A stretch of 43,171 nucleotides of DNA, taken from positions 1 to 43,171 of the forward strand of contig JALJEE010000745.1 of NCBI GenBank assembly GCA_023231475.1, read 5' to 3'. How positions within the stretch are numbered: the stretch's first letter is position 1; each line of letters starts with the position of its first letter. This DNA comes from Seison nebaliae (Eukaryota; Rotifera; Pararotatoria; Seisonacea; Seisonidae). Shown here piece after piece: positions 10,501-21,459 of the stretch. The translations under genes and the position numbers were made by a program. The notes under the pieces are model-generated. The model ran no database searches. It saw only the letters and a program-made list of their open reading frames with translations, and was not told the origin of the DNA.

Positions 10501-13500
10501 GTTAAGAAGTTTTTCACGAAAGTGTTTCTCTAAAAATTGGAATGACATGAAGTTTGAAAGAGATTAAAATAAACTTGAGCGACTAATGCTGAGTGTTTGC
10601 GAACTTTATTTCCAACTTTCTCTTTTCTTTCCATACGCAGTCGTCTGATACGCCTTCTCCTATTTCTCGATCTATTTCTATTTCTCGGTTTATTTTGTTT
10701 TTTCTTCTTTTGTTTTTTCTTCTTTTGTTTTTTCTTTTCTTTCTTCTTTGGTTTAGTCGTATTCTTGGTTTCTTCTTTTTTCTTGAAAATTGGTAGATTA
10801 AAAAGGTGTTTGAATATATCTAAATGGCGTTTAAATCTAGGGGGTGCAATTTTTTCGGTCAACATAATTTTCATAGTGTCCTCCTCATCATCATCGTCAT
10901 CATCATCATCATCCATCAAATTTGTCTGTTCAATATTTTCCACATGATTTTCTTCCACTAGTTCCTGCATTTTATCGTCGATAGTTTTCAGTTCATCTGT
11001 TTCCGGTATTGCAATCGAACGTTTCTTTCTACCAAAAAAATGACGAGCTAAATTCGCGAGGAGACCATGGTTGTGTTGATGATGGTGGTTTTGCACTTTC
11101 TTCTCCTCATGATTTTCCTTTCTCTTACTATCTGTCGCATCTATCATATTTTTCTTTTGATTGTTTTTCTTCTTTTGGTTCTTCTTCGTTTTCTTTATTT
11201 CCTGGCCTAATTTATCTGCTACTTTCTCCCATTTATCATGAATTGCCTCTCCAGTCAATTTCACAATATGTTTTGCGTCAGAAAATTCGAATTCATTGAT
11301 CCAATGATCTCCGTCACATAATTTACTTTTCGTTACTTTACCATTATTCTTTTTAATTTCTTCTTCGTCCTCCTTCTCTTTCATTTTTTGTTCTTCTTCT
11401 CTCTCTTCACGTCGTACATTGGCCATTTGAGGTAAATCTTCAACCGTCTCCTCAATACATTGAAACTTAACGACCAATACAGCGCCTTGTCGATGACAAA
11501 AACTTCCATGAAAAATTCGATTGTAAACAAATATGTCACAAGACGCTGAACCATCACATTTCTTCTGTACTACATCTAACGCGTTAGGATCAGAACATGG
11601 GAAATCATCCGCGTTCAATGGTGGATTGACTTTCGGTAAAGGACATTGTGCAATTCCTGTTTCTAGACGAGGTTTTCCATAGAAACTACCGATAATTCGG
11701 ATAACTGATGATTTTGGACATTTAATTACCAGATGATCGAACGGACATACAATTCCGGAAGATTTTGCAGGAACTTCTGCAGTTAACGACCATAAATATA
11801 CATCTAATGCAGCCGATTGATCAGTAAAAAGAGGATCGTGAATTTCATTAATTTTTTCGTCCGTCACACTATTTTCCCCAACAATTCCATCATCAATTAA
11901 CGTTCTTATTGCTTCAGATTCGATTGAAATTTAAAATATAAGAAACATTAAGTTAAAATTAACCACACGCACTATTCGGATTGCCAGCGAAACCATTATT
12001 ACATTGGCATTCGAATAATTTGTTTTCGTTCAAAACACATGCCGCATTCGTTCCACATTTCGTTTTCGATGATCTACTTCTCAAGTCATTATGTCCGACA
12101 CAAGTGTAGATGGTTTGACAATCGGATGCCAAAGCCTCTTGACCGACATCCAGTTGTCCAATATTCAATTGGGAACATCCACATTTGGAAGGTAAAACGC
12201 ATTTATCTTTGAAATGTAAATATCCCTCTTTACAAACACATTGATCACCGGGCAATGTTAGAATAATGGGATCACACGCTACTCCTTGAGGATCATCACA
12301 AGTTTTTGGACAATTTTGTATTCCTGGAACATACTCCGAATTTTGTGGACATGTAATAGCTAAAAGAGAATAATTTATAAAATTCTGTAAAGTTCAGACT
12401 AACGGCAGAAAAATTCGCTTCTCCATTCAACTATTTTTCCCGTCGTCTTTGCACATTCGTCCGCCAAATTTCCAGCATGAGAACATTTAATTTCTTCTTG
12501 CTTGAGTGCTGGTCCTTTTCGAAATAGTGCCATAATATCCATTTTACATAAATTAACTTTCTCCACTACTAAATCGTTGTGTTTTTCTCCACATACTTGA
12601 AATGCGACAACTTTCAACATCTCTTCACATAATTCATCGATCTCATCCTTCTCTTCTGGTATGAGAGGTGGTGGTAAATTCTTATCTACATCCTGTTCCG
12701 ATTTCACAGAACAATCTATATCTGGACTGTGACATAAAAAATTATGAGAGAATTATAATGAGAATTAGAATTATTTAAATAATTAAAAACTTATATTGAT
12801 CAATGATTCCAGTGTCATCATGTACTTGGAATGAATCACCACCAGCCCAATTAATCGGATCCAAATATCCTTGCATTATTCCATTGGCATCGTTCTTATC
12901 ATCTTCTCTATCTCCATTCGCATTACCACAGATACCCATCACCTTCTCTGCATATACTTCATTAATCATAATATAAGCATTCATTAATCGATTGTATATT
13001 ACTTGGATACCACAACAAATATGTTTCACCGAAACGTAAGAACTACGAACGATGGATATTTTAAAATTTCCCTTTTGAATTTCTCCAGTTTCCGGAACCG
13101 TAATATTTTTCCCATTGAATGTCTATTTCAAAAAGAATAATATAAGAATTTTAATTTAAAATAATTCACCGTATAAGATCGAGTAATTCGAATATGTTCA
13201 TGATGAGTTCGAACATCGATTGCTTGTAAAGTCGATCCAAATGCTCCATTACTATCCAACGTATGATCTTCCGTTTGTTTCACTTCCATAGTAAACCAAC
13301 ATTCACTACTCTCATCAATCAATCTAGCAGCAGTATATTTACAGACGCCTTGAAAATGATTATAAATTCCGTCGAATGTTCGGAAATGAGGATCGCCTGA
13401 AATTGAGCAAATCTTCTTATTTACCAAATCTAAATTATTGTCACCCAAACATGGATCAGGAAAAGTAGCTGGTGTAGGTTTCTCCTCAAGAAGACCTTGT

Positions 13501-15577
13501 TCAATCTTCTCCTTAACATCATAATCTAAACATACAAATTTCACCACCATATCATAAGTTGTATTTCCACAAGGAGCATCGAAAGATTGCATGTTATTTT
13601 GGAATAAACAATTCTGTTTATATGTACAACGTGATTGGAGTGAGGAATGTATGGTAGAACTGAAACATGGTGCTGGTTTATCTAACGATCTCGTTACACA
13701 TTTTGCCGTTTCAGGATTATCTGTTAATCTTCCATAAAATACCCCATAAATATGAACCCAATAATCTTCGGGACAGATTAATTTCGCACGAGTACCATCA
13801 CAGATATATGAAGTGGTGGTATAATCATCATTCTCTTCAACTAATGCTTGTATGAATTCTTCCAATTCTGGTACTTTAATATCTTTCTCTTCATCGAAGA
13901 TTAATGAGGAATGGTCATGAACTCGATAATCATCAATTATTCCAGTTTTCCCATGGAATTCCAGCACCACATCTTCGCATAGACGATAAGGATTTCCATT
14001 AAATCCTTTCTCACATTCACAATCAAATTCACCATTCAATTGTCGATTACATATAGCGTTGAAACCACATGGTTTCGGATTCGTCAATGTCTCTATTTTA
14101 TTCGGACCCGAACAATGAATTATCGTTTCACAGTCCTCCGACAAAACTTTATCTCCGATCTAAATTCGAAATTTGAATTAGTTTAAAATTCGTCGAAAAA
14201 ATTTTTTAAAATTAAAACTGATAATTCTCCATAACGCTTATCATAACATCCACATTCATTCTCCATTAAACATCGGCCATGGTGCAGATACATTCCTGAC
14301 ATACATTTACAACCTTCTCTCGGCACTTTCTCCATCTCGGCGCAATTTGTACCTTGTTTGTCATGACATGTCTTTAGACAACCTACCACTCTGGAAAAGA
14401 ACATCATCTCATCATTCTCACATTGGAAAGCTTTAGAGAAAAGTATTTGAATATATTTAAATTTAATCAAATCGAAAACTAACGACAAAAATCATATGAT
14501 CTCCAATTGATACCTTTATTATATTTTTCGGCACAAATCTCACCAATCTCTTCCATATAACTACAAATATAAGACATACGGTCATCATCGTTGGCTGTAT
14601 CACCTTGCTTAATGAAATCATTGACACAATTCTCAACATTTCTTCTAATTAATTCTTTATCTGTCTCATCCTAAATTAGAATTATATTAATAAATAGAAA
14701 TAAATTCGTTTTTTAACTTCCATGCAATGACTTTTAAATGCTTCATTCTCCCCCATTTTCTTACACATCTTTGTCAATCTCAATCGATCTTCTGTTGGTA
14801 TTTGAACCGCCGAAATTGTTTCGTCAGCCTCAACTGTTCTCTCCACTCCTCTAACCTCACATGTTTCATAAATTGTATCGTCATATACTTCGAACGAATA
14901 ACCACCTAACCAATGGAATGAATCCGTATTTCTCACATATTTATTATTAGCATCATTATGATCATTGTCCTTATTTCCTAGAAAATTAAGATATTTTTAA
15001 AACAAATTCAAATTCGAAAAAACTGAATGAAAGAACCGTCATAATTACCACACATTCCTTGGACCTTATTACCAAACCATTTATCTCTACATAACTCGAC
15101 ATAAACTTTCAAATTCTTATTATCATTTGCATATTGCAATCCCCATTTACAAGTTTTATGATTCAAACGATATTCATGTCCAACTTTTCTAAGTTCCAAA
15201 TCATCAGTAGTAACTGGATATGTTTCGGTTTTCCCGTTCACTGTTACTGTGTTCATATCGAACTTGAGAACACGAATTCTCGACGATTTTGTGATAACAT
15301 CAAACAATAACATTCCGGTTGGTTGAACACCGTTTTTAGGTCCAAATCGAGTATCAGGAACTGATTTGTATTCGATTGCAAACCAACAATCATCGTTCAA
15401 GTCTTTCGCTCCGATTAACAAATATTTACAATGTCCTTGGAAATCGTTCCTGTTACCATCGAACGTCCATGTATGTGGATCTCCACGAGTCCTACACTGT
15501 CCAACTTGGGAACAGCCTGGTAGGACACTGTAACATTCATGAACGATCAATGATAGAAGTAAAGGAAACACGAACAT
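7568..15577 (-). CDS. Secreted multidomain VWD/C8/TIL and SUEL-lectin protein (zonadhesin/mucin-like architecture)
   Basis: Nineteen exons give 2360 aa: 15037..15577, 14718..14977, 14484..14670, 14219..14430, 13170..14159, 12791..13122, 12404..12726, 11964..12359, 10575..11911, 10172..10529, 9991..10115, 9826..9945, 9455..9777, 9270..9402, 9034..9211, 8397..8987, 7918..8349, 7723..7863, 7568..7671. All junctions keep frame. Residues 1-17 are a signal peptide. VWD1 has RGDPHTWTFDG and GMCGNYD and is followed by C8, TIL and an EGF-like segment. SUEL-type lectin 1 spans about 515-610. VWD2 (SGDPHFRTFDG, GICGN), C8, TIL and EGF-like segments follow. SUEL lectin 2 spans about 1130-1220. A Lys/Arg-rich linker with an acidic D/E run and furin-like sites (GRKKRS, RFKRH) follows at 1240-1640. 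VWD3 (ICGN kept, GDPH lost), C8 and TIL come next, then three C-terminal Cys repeats. It is probably an extracellular matrix, mucus or egg-coat protein that polymerises through disulphides. No named orthologue is claimed. Confidence 0.9.
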
Positions 15578-16327
15578 TACAGAAATGTTCTAATAAAGAA
15601 ACTTATAATATTTCCTACTTATTCTTGTTTAATTTATAGTTGAATCTTCTCGTACTTATCACCAGATGCTCAAGAACGTCAAATAACGATTTTAATAATA
15701 TTTACCCTCAAATATCTCTGATTGGAACTCAATTAAACAACAATTGAATTTTTGAAGACAATTGGAGAACAAAAATGCTTCAAATTAATTGTAAAATTAA
15801 TTTTTCCACATGTTCCTCTTTGACAATTTCCCAATAACTTTAATAACGAAATTAGTTCCAAAAAATAATTTTAAACTCAATTATCATTCTTCCTCTACAT
15901 TAACATAACTTTTAATTGTATTGAACGAATAATCAATATTTTTCAAGTTACTTAAAATCATCAAGTGTTATTTTTATTTATTTCCAATTACTTTCATCTA
16001 TCAGAAATATTCTGAATTCATTTATAATTCAAATTGATAATGAAAGTTCTTATAAATTAACTATAGTCATAACATTTTATCTCATTTGAAATTTAATAAA
16101 GATTTATTGATATTTTGATAATAATGATATTATAAATGTTTATTGTTTTTTTGATAATTAATTAATTTAATTAAATTCATATTTTTGAAATTTAATTCAA
16201 TTGAAGAAGAATTTGTTAGTTTTTTAAGAAAAAAATTCATTGTATGAATATGACATAAAATAAAATAGTTGTTGAATGAATAAATTGCGCTTCTTCTTAA
16301 TAACAGTTAGTTAAACCATAGGGAAAT
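15578..16327. other. AT-rich divergent promoter region
   Basis: This 750-bp region lies between the leftward VWD gene and the rightward four-pass membrane protein. It is very AT-rich, with no coding signal. Near its right end, AATAACAG precedes the ATG of the next gene by about 25 nt and resembles a trans-splice acceptor. Confidence 0.45.
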
Positions 16328-18175
16328 ATGCCTATCGAAATTCCCTTGAGTGATATCAGACAAATCTTAGATCCGATATTAGACGGCGATGTTGAAAATA
16401 TTGCAAAAAAGAATTATTCCGATAGTTCTCTAGAGAAAGAGATTAATAATTTTGGACTTCATTCAAAAGGAACATTTTATGCATACCCCAAAAATGATCA
16501 ACATAATAATCAATTTCGTAACATTTTGGGACAGATTCGAGAAACTTCATATACATCTCCAATTTATCATTGGTGGATTGCAAAAGGTTTATTAGGAATG
16601 TGTGTAATAAAAATTATATTCTTCTTCTTAATCATTGCCACAACAACGAACTTTAGTCAAATAAAATCATGGAACACTGAAATACCTGCACGAGACGCTT
16701 TTCGTGGTTGGGTTCTAACGGTCGAATTGAGATTTCGTTTGATCAAATACGTTTGGAGAAGAATTCGTCCTCCCCCATCAATAGAAACCATAAAAAATTT
16801 CGAAACTAATTATTATTCGACACATTATGGTTCGAATTATTATGGTACACTGGATTATGAGGATTCTTTAAAAAAACGGAAAATTAGTTACACGACAGGA
16901 AACATGTTTGAAATGAATTGTGTCTACAAGAAATTTCAGACAATGAATGCCTCTCAGAATATAGCTGGTGATACGATGAGAAATTTAGCGGGTGAGAAAG
17001 TTTCGTACTTTTCCAATATGTTTCCTGGTTTATCACATCCAATGACGGATTTGGATGCATTGAAATCGTCTCCTCCTTTACATTTTGCGACCATGAAAGA
17101 ATTTGACAGTTGTCGATATCAAGCAGCATATATTGTATTCCTTAAAGCATTAGTTATCATTTTGGTCATCGCTTACATTATAGTGTTAATTTTACTTCTA
17201 ATTTTTACTATTATGAGTGGCCGTTTTTGGTTGTTACTCCCACTCAAATTTCTTCTGGGCTTACTTTTATTTACAATCGTTATACTTTATACGTTCGTGG
17301 GAGTATACACAATTTATCTGAACGTGGAAGAAGAACAACATATAAATTTTCAAAAATATTTATGTAACACAATTGCCTCTATTTCCATGTTATATTATCC
17401 GACTGATGTCCGAAATGACGCCTGTTCCTTCATCGATTATCATAACTTTCTTAAGAAAGATGTGTTCGTTCAACAGAATGTGGAGAATACTTGGAATCCT
17501 TCAGGTAAATTACGATTAGCTAGTCATTCCGAAGATTTCAAGAACATCTTTCAACCATCCTCACTTTTAACGGGGAGGAAAGGTTTCGATGATTTTTACG
17601 ACGAAGTACAAGACCGATATAAAAACCGTAATTCCTCTGATATATCATATCGACTACAAACCATATATCCATCATGCCCTATGCTCGAAGTGGTGAATAA
17701 TGTGGATGAATCAATTAGAAATTCATCAAGTACCGAAGGAAGATCGTCAATATTCAGATCGACACATACAAATGATGATCATCAGGAAAGAAATCCATAT
17801 CGTGACAATCCCCATCTTCGAGCTTTATTCACCAAATTAGGTGATTCAATTCTGATTATATTTCTCATTCTAATTTCCGAACATTTCTCTCTCGTATATT
17901 TATTCTTCGAATATTTACGTATCAGTCATTTAAGAGCACGATATGAAATGTCCGAATTAGTTTTAGATTTTCTACTCTTAGCCAAAACCAAATACAATAC
18001 TACCAGTATGAAGAAAATAGCGTCAGCTTATCTGAACCGAAGTAAACAATCGAATCAAACGGAAAAACGAACTGATCGAGTATCGAAAAGTACGTCACGA
18101 GGACTCTTCCAAAAACAACAAAGTTTCCGTGGTAGTGACGGTATGTCATTGCTTGAAAATCAAAGAAAATTTTGA
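16328..18175 (+). CDS. Uncharacterised four-pass membrane protein, intronless
   Basis: A 615-aa single-exon protein of no family I recognise. It has four strong hydrophobic segments: about 84-107, 266-295, 298-326 and 505-530. The first loop, about 160 residues, is Tyr/Asn-rich (repeated NYYST/NYYGT). The loop between TM3 and TM4, about 175 residues, is Ser/Asp-rich with several Cys. The basic C-terminal tail, about 85 residues, is Ser/Thr/Gln-rich. There is no innexin, tetraspanin or ion-channel pore signature. A 1.8-kb exon without introns stands out among genes cut every 100-300 nt. It converges on the neuropeptide gene with 54 nt between stops. Confidence 0.8.
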   Translation: MPIEIPLSDIRQILDPILDGDVENIAKKNYSDSSLEKEINNFGLHSKGTFYAYPKNDQHNNQFRNILGQIRETSYTSPIYHWWIAKGLLGMCVIKIIFFFLIIATTTNFSQIKSWNTEIPARDAFRGWVLTVELRFRLIKYVWRRIRPPPSIETIKNFETNYYSTHYGSNYYGTLDYEDSLKKRKISYTTGNMFEMNCVYKKFQTMNASQNIAGDTMRNLAGEKVSYFSNMFPGLSHPMTDLDALKSSPPLHFATMKEFDSCRYQAAYIVFLKALVIILVIAYIIVLILLLIFTIMSGRFWLLLPLKFLLGLLLFTIVILYTFVGVYTIYLNVEEEQHINFQKYLCNTIASISMLYYPTDVRNDACSFIDYHNFLKKDVFVQQNVENTWNPSGKLRLASHSEDFKNIFQPSSLLTGRKGFDDFYDEVQDRYKNRNSSDISYRLQTIYPSCPMLEVVNNVDESIRNSSSTEGRSSIFRSTHTNDDHQERNPYRDNPHLRALFTKLGDSILIIFLILISEHFSLVYLFFEYLRISHLRARYEMSELVLDFLLLAKTKYNTTSMKKIASAYLNRSKQSNQTEKRTDRVSKSTSRGLFQKQQSFRGSDGMSLLENQRKF

Positions 18176-18229
18176 AATTTTATTTGGTTTAAATGTTCAA
18201 GATCATCTATTATTTCATTAATTAAGTCT

Positions 18230-18607
18230 CTAAAATTTTTGATTCTTCAAATCATAATGTTTCTGCAAAAATCTTATCATCGAATACGGTACACGTTTGA
18301 TGGAATTCCTTTTGTCAAATGAATCGAATGCACGTTTATCGAATGAATCGAATGCACGTTTATCGAATGAATCGAACGCCCGTTTATCGAATGAATCGAA
18401 AGCTCTCTTGTCGAATGAATCGAAAGCCCGTCTTTCGATGTCTTTGAGTAATCTGGATATGGGTAATTGATTATTATGATTCTTCAACAGATTTCCTGGT
18501 TCGCTTTTGACGACAATGAAAATGATGGAGAACTTTTTAAAATTAATTAGTAGAAGATGATAATACGAGACATGACTAACTATAAGAGAGATGGATGTCA
18601 ACTGCAT
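18230..18607 (-). CDS. Neuropeptide precursor with five AFDSFD-KR units
   Basis: Two exons (18581..18607, 18230..18532) give 109 aa. The 48-nt intron starts GTTAGT, the typical local donor. Removing it joins MQLTSISLI to FSIIFIVVKS and makes a compact signal peptide; keeping it leaves a poor one. After a spacer come dibasic ERR and five exact copies of AFDSFDKR, then NSIKR and a C-terminal peptide VPYSMIRFLQKHYDLKNQKF. Cleavage at KR would release five AFDSFD hexapeptides. The FDSF core recalls the orcokinin / pedal-peptide group (for example AFDSLAGSGF in nematode NLP-15), but the units are much shorter and this link is only a suggestion. A secretory-pathway prohormone is likely. Confidence 0.85.
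   Translation of the reverse strand: MQLTSISLIVSHVSYYHLLLINFKKFSIIFIVVKSEPGNLLKNHNNQLPISRLLKDIERRAFDSFDKRAFDSFDKRAFDSFDKRAFDSFDKRAFDSFDKRNSIKRVPYSMIRFLQKHYDLKNQKF
18308..18427 (-). repeat. Five 24-nt tandem repeats coding AFDSFDKR
   Basis: Five adjacent 24-nt units (18404..18427, 18380..18403, 18356..18379, 18332..18355, 18308..18331) encode the same octapeptide. The units differ only at silent sites, so selection on the peptide is visible within the array. Confidence 0.95.
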
Positions 18608-19382
18608 TTTTTTCGTCGATGAGAAAAGAATTTGTGGATTATGTGCGAAAATGAAGAAAAGATGAGAAATACATAAAAGTGAGTAATGCCGAATTTATAG
18701 GAAACGACAGAAAGCAGCACTATTTGCAAAGATATTAGTTGGAGTGATATGTCTATAAATCAATTTTTATCGACTTAGAGAGTTACTTATCTTCTAAAAT
18801 ATACTTCGTAGGCGATTATTGACAAAGAAATTTATCAACATCGTCCCCCATCACCATAATTCCTTCGCGATTCCTTATTATCATGCACGAATTCAATTCC
18901 CTGACGTTCTCTTATAATTTCCGTTTATCTTTTTAATTGTTTTTCGGATCATTAAACATTAGTGATGAGAAACTTATCTAGAAAAATTTCTCATTTACTA
19001 AATGATAAGTGAATGAAATGACGATTGTCCCAAAAATGATACTAATTCAATGAAACCTCTAGCTCCAATTTAACTAATGACCTAAATAATAATTTAGCGC
19101 GATGAAAAACGATTTTCATTCCAAAAATTATCAACACTTTAAAAGATTGAACTGATAATTTTGATGTTTACTTCTCTTCTGATATGTTTTTCTAACCAGT
19201 ATTATTCTTGGCAAACATCGAGGTCAAATGTCACCAAATCGTTCTCCATAAAATGTTATTCACTATCTTGTAAGTGAGAGATGTTATTTACACAATCTTT
19301 GAACTGTTTACTTTAGTCAATAAACTTGTCATATAAAAAATGAGATTAAATGTCGGAATGACACTTTAAAATTATTTAAAAA
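18608..19382. other. Divergent promoter region, neuropeptide / GST
   Basis: This 775-bp spacer lies between the leftward neuropeptide gene and the rightward GST. It is AT-rich. I see no coding signal or clear motif. Confidence 0.45.
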
Positions 19383-20070
19383 ATGGTTCATTACAAATTA
19401 TTATATTTTCCATTATATGGTAAAGGAGAAATTATTCGTCTCCTATTTGCTGCTGCCAATCAAGAATATGAAAATTTCATCATTAAAATGGAAGATTGGC
19501 CAACATATAAACCAAGTTCCATTTCCATTTATTAAAGAATGTTGTTCATAAAATTTTCATTCAGAAATGCCAAATGGAATGCTTCCGGTTTTGGAAGTGA
19601 ATGGAAAACAAATGACTGAAAGTTTAGCCATCTCACGATATTTAGGTCGTGAATTCCGTTTGTATGGAAATGATAGTAGCGATGCATATGAAATAGATAG
19701 AATTTTAGATATATATGTCGATGCAATGGTGGGATTTAATAAATCTGGTGCTCCAATGGCCTTCCTCCAACATGGAATGAATGCAGCAGAAACGAAAGCA
19801 GCTCTAAACAAATATTTTGAGGAAACTGTCAAAAAATTTTTCCCGATATTTAGAAAGGTTTTGGAGTCCAATATGACCAACAGTGGATATTTTGTTAAAG
19901 ACACTCTAACACTTGCTGATCTACAAATGTTCGTTTATTTGGATGTAACCAGTCAATTCTTTCCCGATTTCTTCGCCACTTATCCAATCTTTCAAAAGTT
20001 TTTGGAGAAAATACGAAATGATTCCAGTTTGAAAAAATATCTCGCTGATCGACCACAAGCTCCGTTTTAA
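19383..20070 (+). CDS. Glutathione S-transferase, sigma class (nematode-like)
   Basis: Two exons (19383..19515, 19565..20070) give 212 aa, the usual cytosolic GST length. The enzyme conjugates glutathione to electrophiles; sigma GSTs also act as prostaglandin-D synthases in some animals. The start MVHYKLLYFPLYGKGEIIR holds the catalytic Tyr of sigma GSTs and closely resembles the VHYKLTYF start common in nematode GSTs. The thioredoxin fold carries MPNGMLPVLEVNGKQMTES, including the cis-Pro and glutathione-binding E-S pair, followed by the helix LAISRYLGREF. The C-terminal helical domain ends YLADRPQAPF, with the N-capping LTLADLQMF motif intact. The 49-nt intron lies before MPNG, a common GST position. 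Confidence 0.93.
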
Positions 20071-21459
20071 AGAAACTTTAACCAGAATAGTTCAAATATG
20101 AAACACCTTATTAATTAGTTTAATTATAGTTAAATAAAATTTTTATATCCAATTATAAACTTATCAGATAATTGAATTGAAAAATAAAAAACTTTTAGAA
20201 ATAATCAAAAAATGTGAGAAAACAATAAAGTTCTATTATTTATTTTTCAAATTTCCAAATTAATTTCAATTTTCAAGTACACAAATATGTTTTTCCATAA
20301 AAACTTAAACATTTGACGGATGACTTTTTCATTTGTTGTACAACTACCATAGAATATGTCGTCATTCTGTTGTCATAGTCTCATCATAGTCCATTGTATT
20401 TTTTGAAGGAATTTTTTTCGCGATCACCATAAAATTATCATAAGAAAATTCAAAGAATTAACTGAGCACTAAATTTTCCTAATTCCCTTAACATATTAGG
20501 AAAGCAGGAATAATTTTAATTCATCGTGGTGGAATCAAGGGAGTCTAGAAAATTAACAAGAAATTATATAAAGAGTGCTGGGAAAAATATTTCTAAAAGT
20601 TTCTTCAGGGAAAAATATTCGAAATATATCGCCACCTCTAAATTTATGTAACATCTTGAATCGATACAAGAAGACATCATATAAGAGAAGAACATTTAAT
20701 GTATCCAAGATTATTGTCATTCCGCCATATGATAAAGACAGAACAACACTCAAATCATTGGAACATAATGGAATACTTAAAAGGAGAACAAAAGAACTAA
20801 CTGTATCTTTTCTCTTCAACGTCGTATATTTGTTACTGAAAGTGAGAAATAGTAGAAGATACATGAACAATCCCTAAATAATTTTAAAAATAAAAAAATA
20901 TTTTTCAAACAGGCCAATAATTTCTATCTGTACATAAATTTAAAAAAAATAACCATAATTTCTTTTAAAACTCCTTCTTACATATATTAACTTTATATGA
21001 GAAAGAATAAAATTAAAATTTTTTCGAATTGAACGTTAATAAATTCAATTAACGAAATGCCAAATATTTATCTGTGTTCATCACATAAACTTTTACTCTG
21101 AACTCCAATTTTCCATTCCAGTTGCTAGATCTTGTAGTAAATTAACATAGTAATAGTTGTTGACTTTTAGAAATTTATATAAATGTTTTATAATTTCGCA
21201 ATTTCAATTTATGTAAAGTTGTCAAACTAATAATATTCCGTTGTCAAGTAGAGAAAATGGTAATATTCTTTAAGCTTCATAGTTAAATAAGAGTTTTAAT
21301 CGATTTTCAATCTAAGCAATACTAAAAATATGTTTCGGGAATTTTATTGACTTTTTTTCCATCTATGAATGTTTTGTATATCTCTCTCTCATTGGGGAAA
21401 GAATAAAATTTTCAATATATTATTTTGTCAAATTTGATTGTGAAAATTTGTGTTACAGT
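20071..21459. other. Intergenic region with an unassigned open frame
   Basis: This 1.4-kb AT-rich spacer separates GST from LUC7L. At 20553-20877 frames are open on both strands. The plus-strand frame reads as a basic peptide (for example SYKRRTFNVSKIIVIPPYDK) but lacks an ATG, and I recognise no domain. The minus-strand frame starts with a signal-like MFMYLLLFLTF. It could be a decayed gene or chance. The segment ends at TGTTACAG directly before the LUC7L ATG. Confidence 0.35.

Noticed and set aside
10593-10947. Plus-strand Phe/Leu/Ser-rich frames resembling membrane proteins.
   Set aside because: They are reverse-strand shadows of the Lys-rich and Asp-rich linker of the VWD protein.
20553-20877. 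Overlapping open frames on both strands, one with a signal-like start.
   Set aside because: No homology, no consistent splice partners and no preferred strand; left as an unassigned frame.
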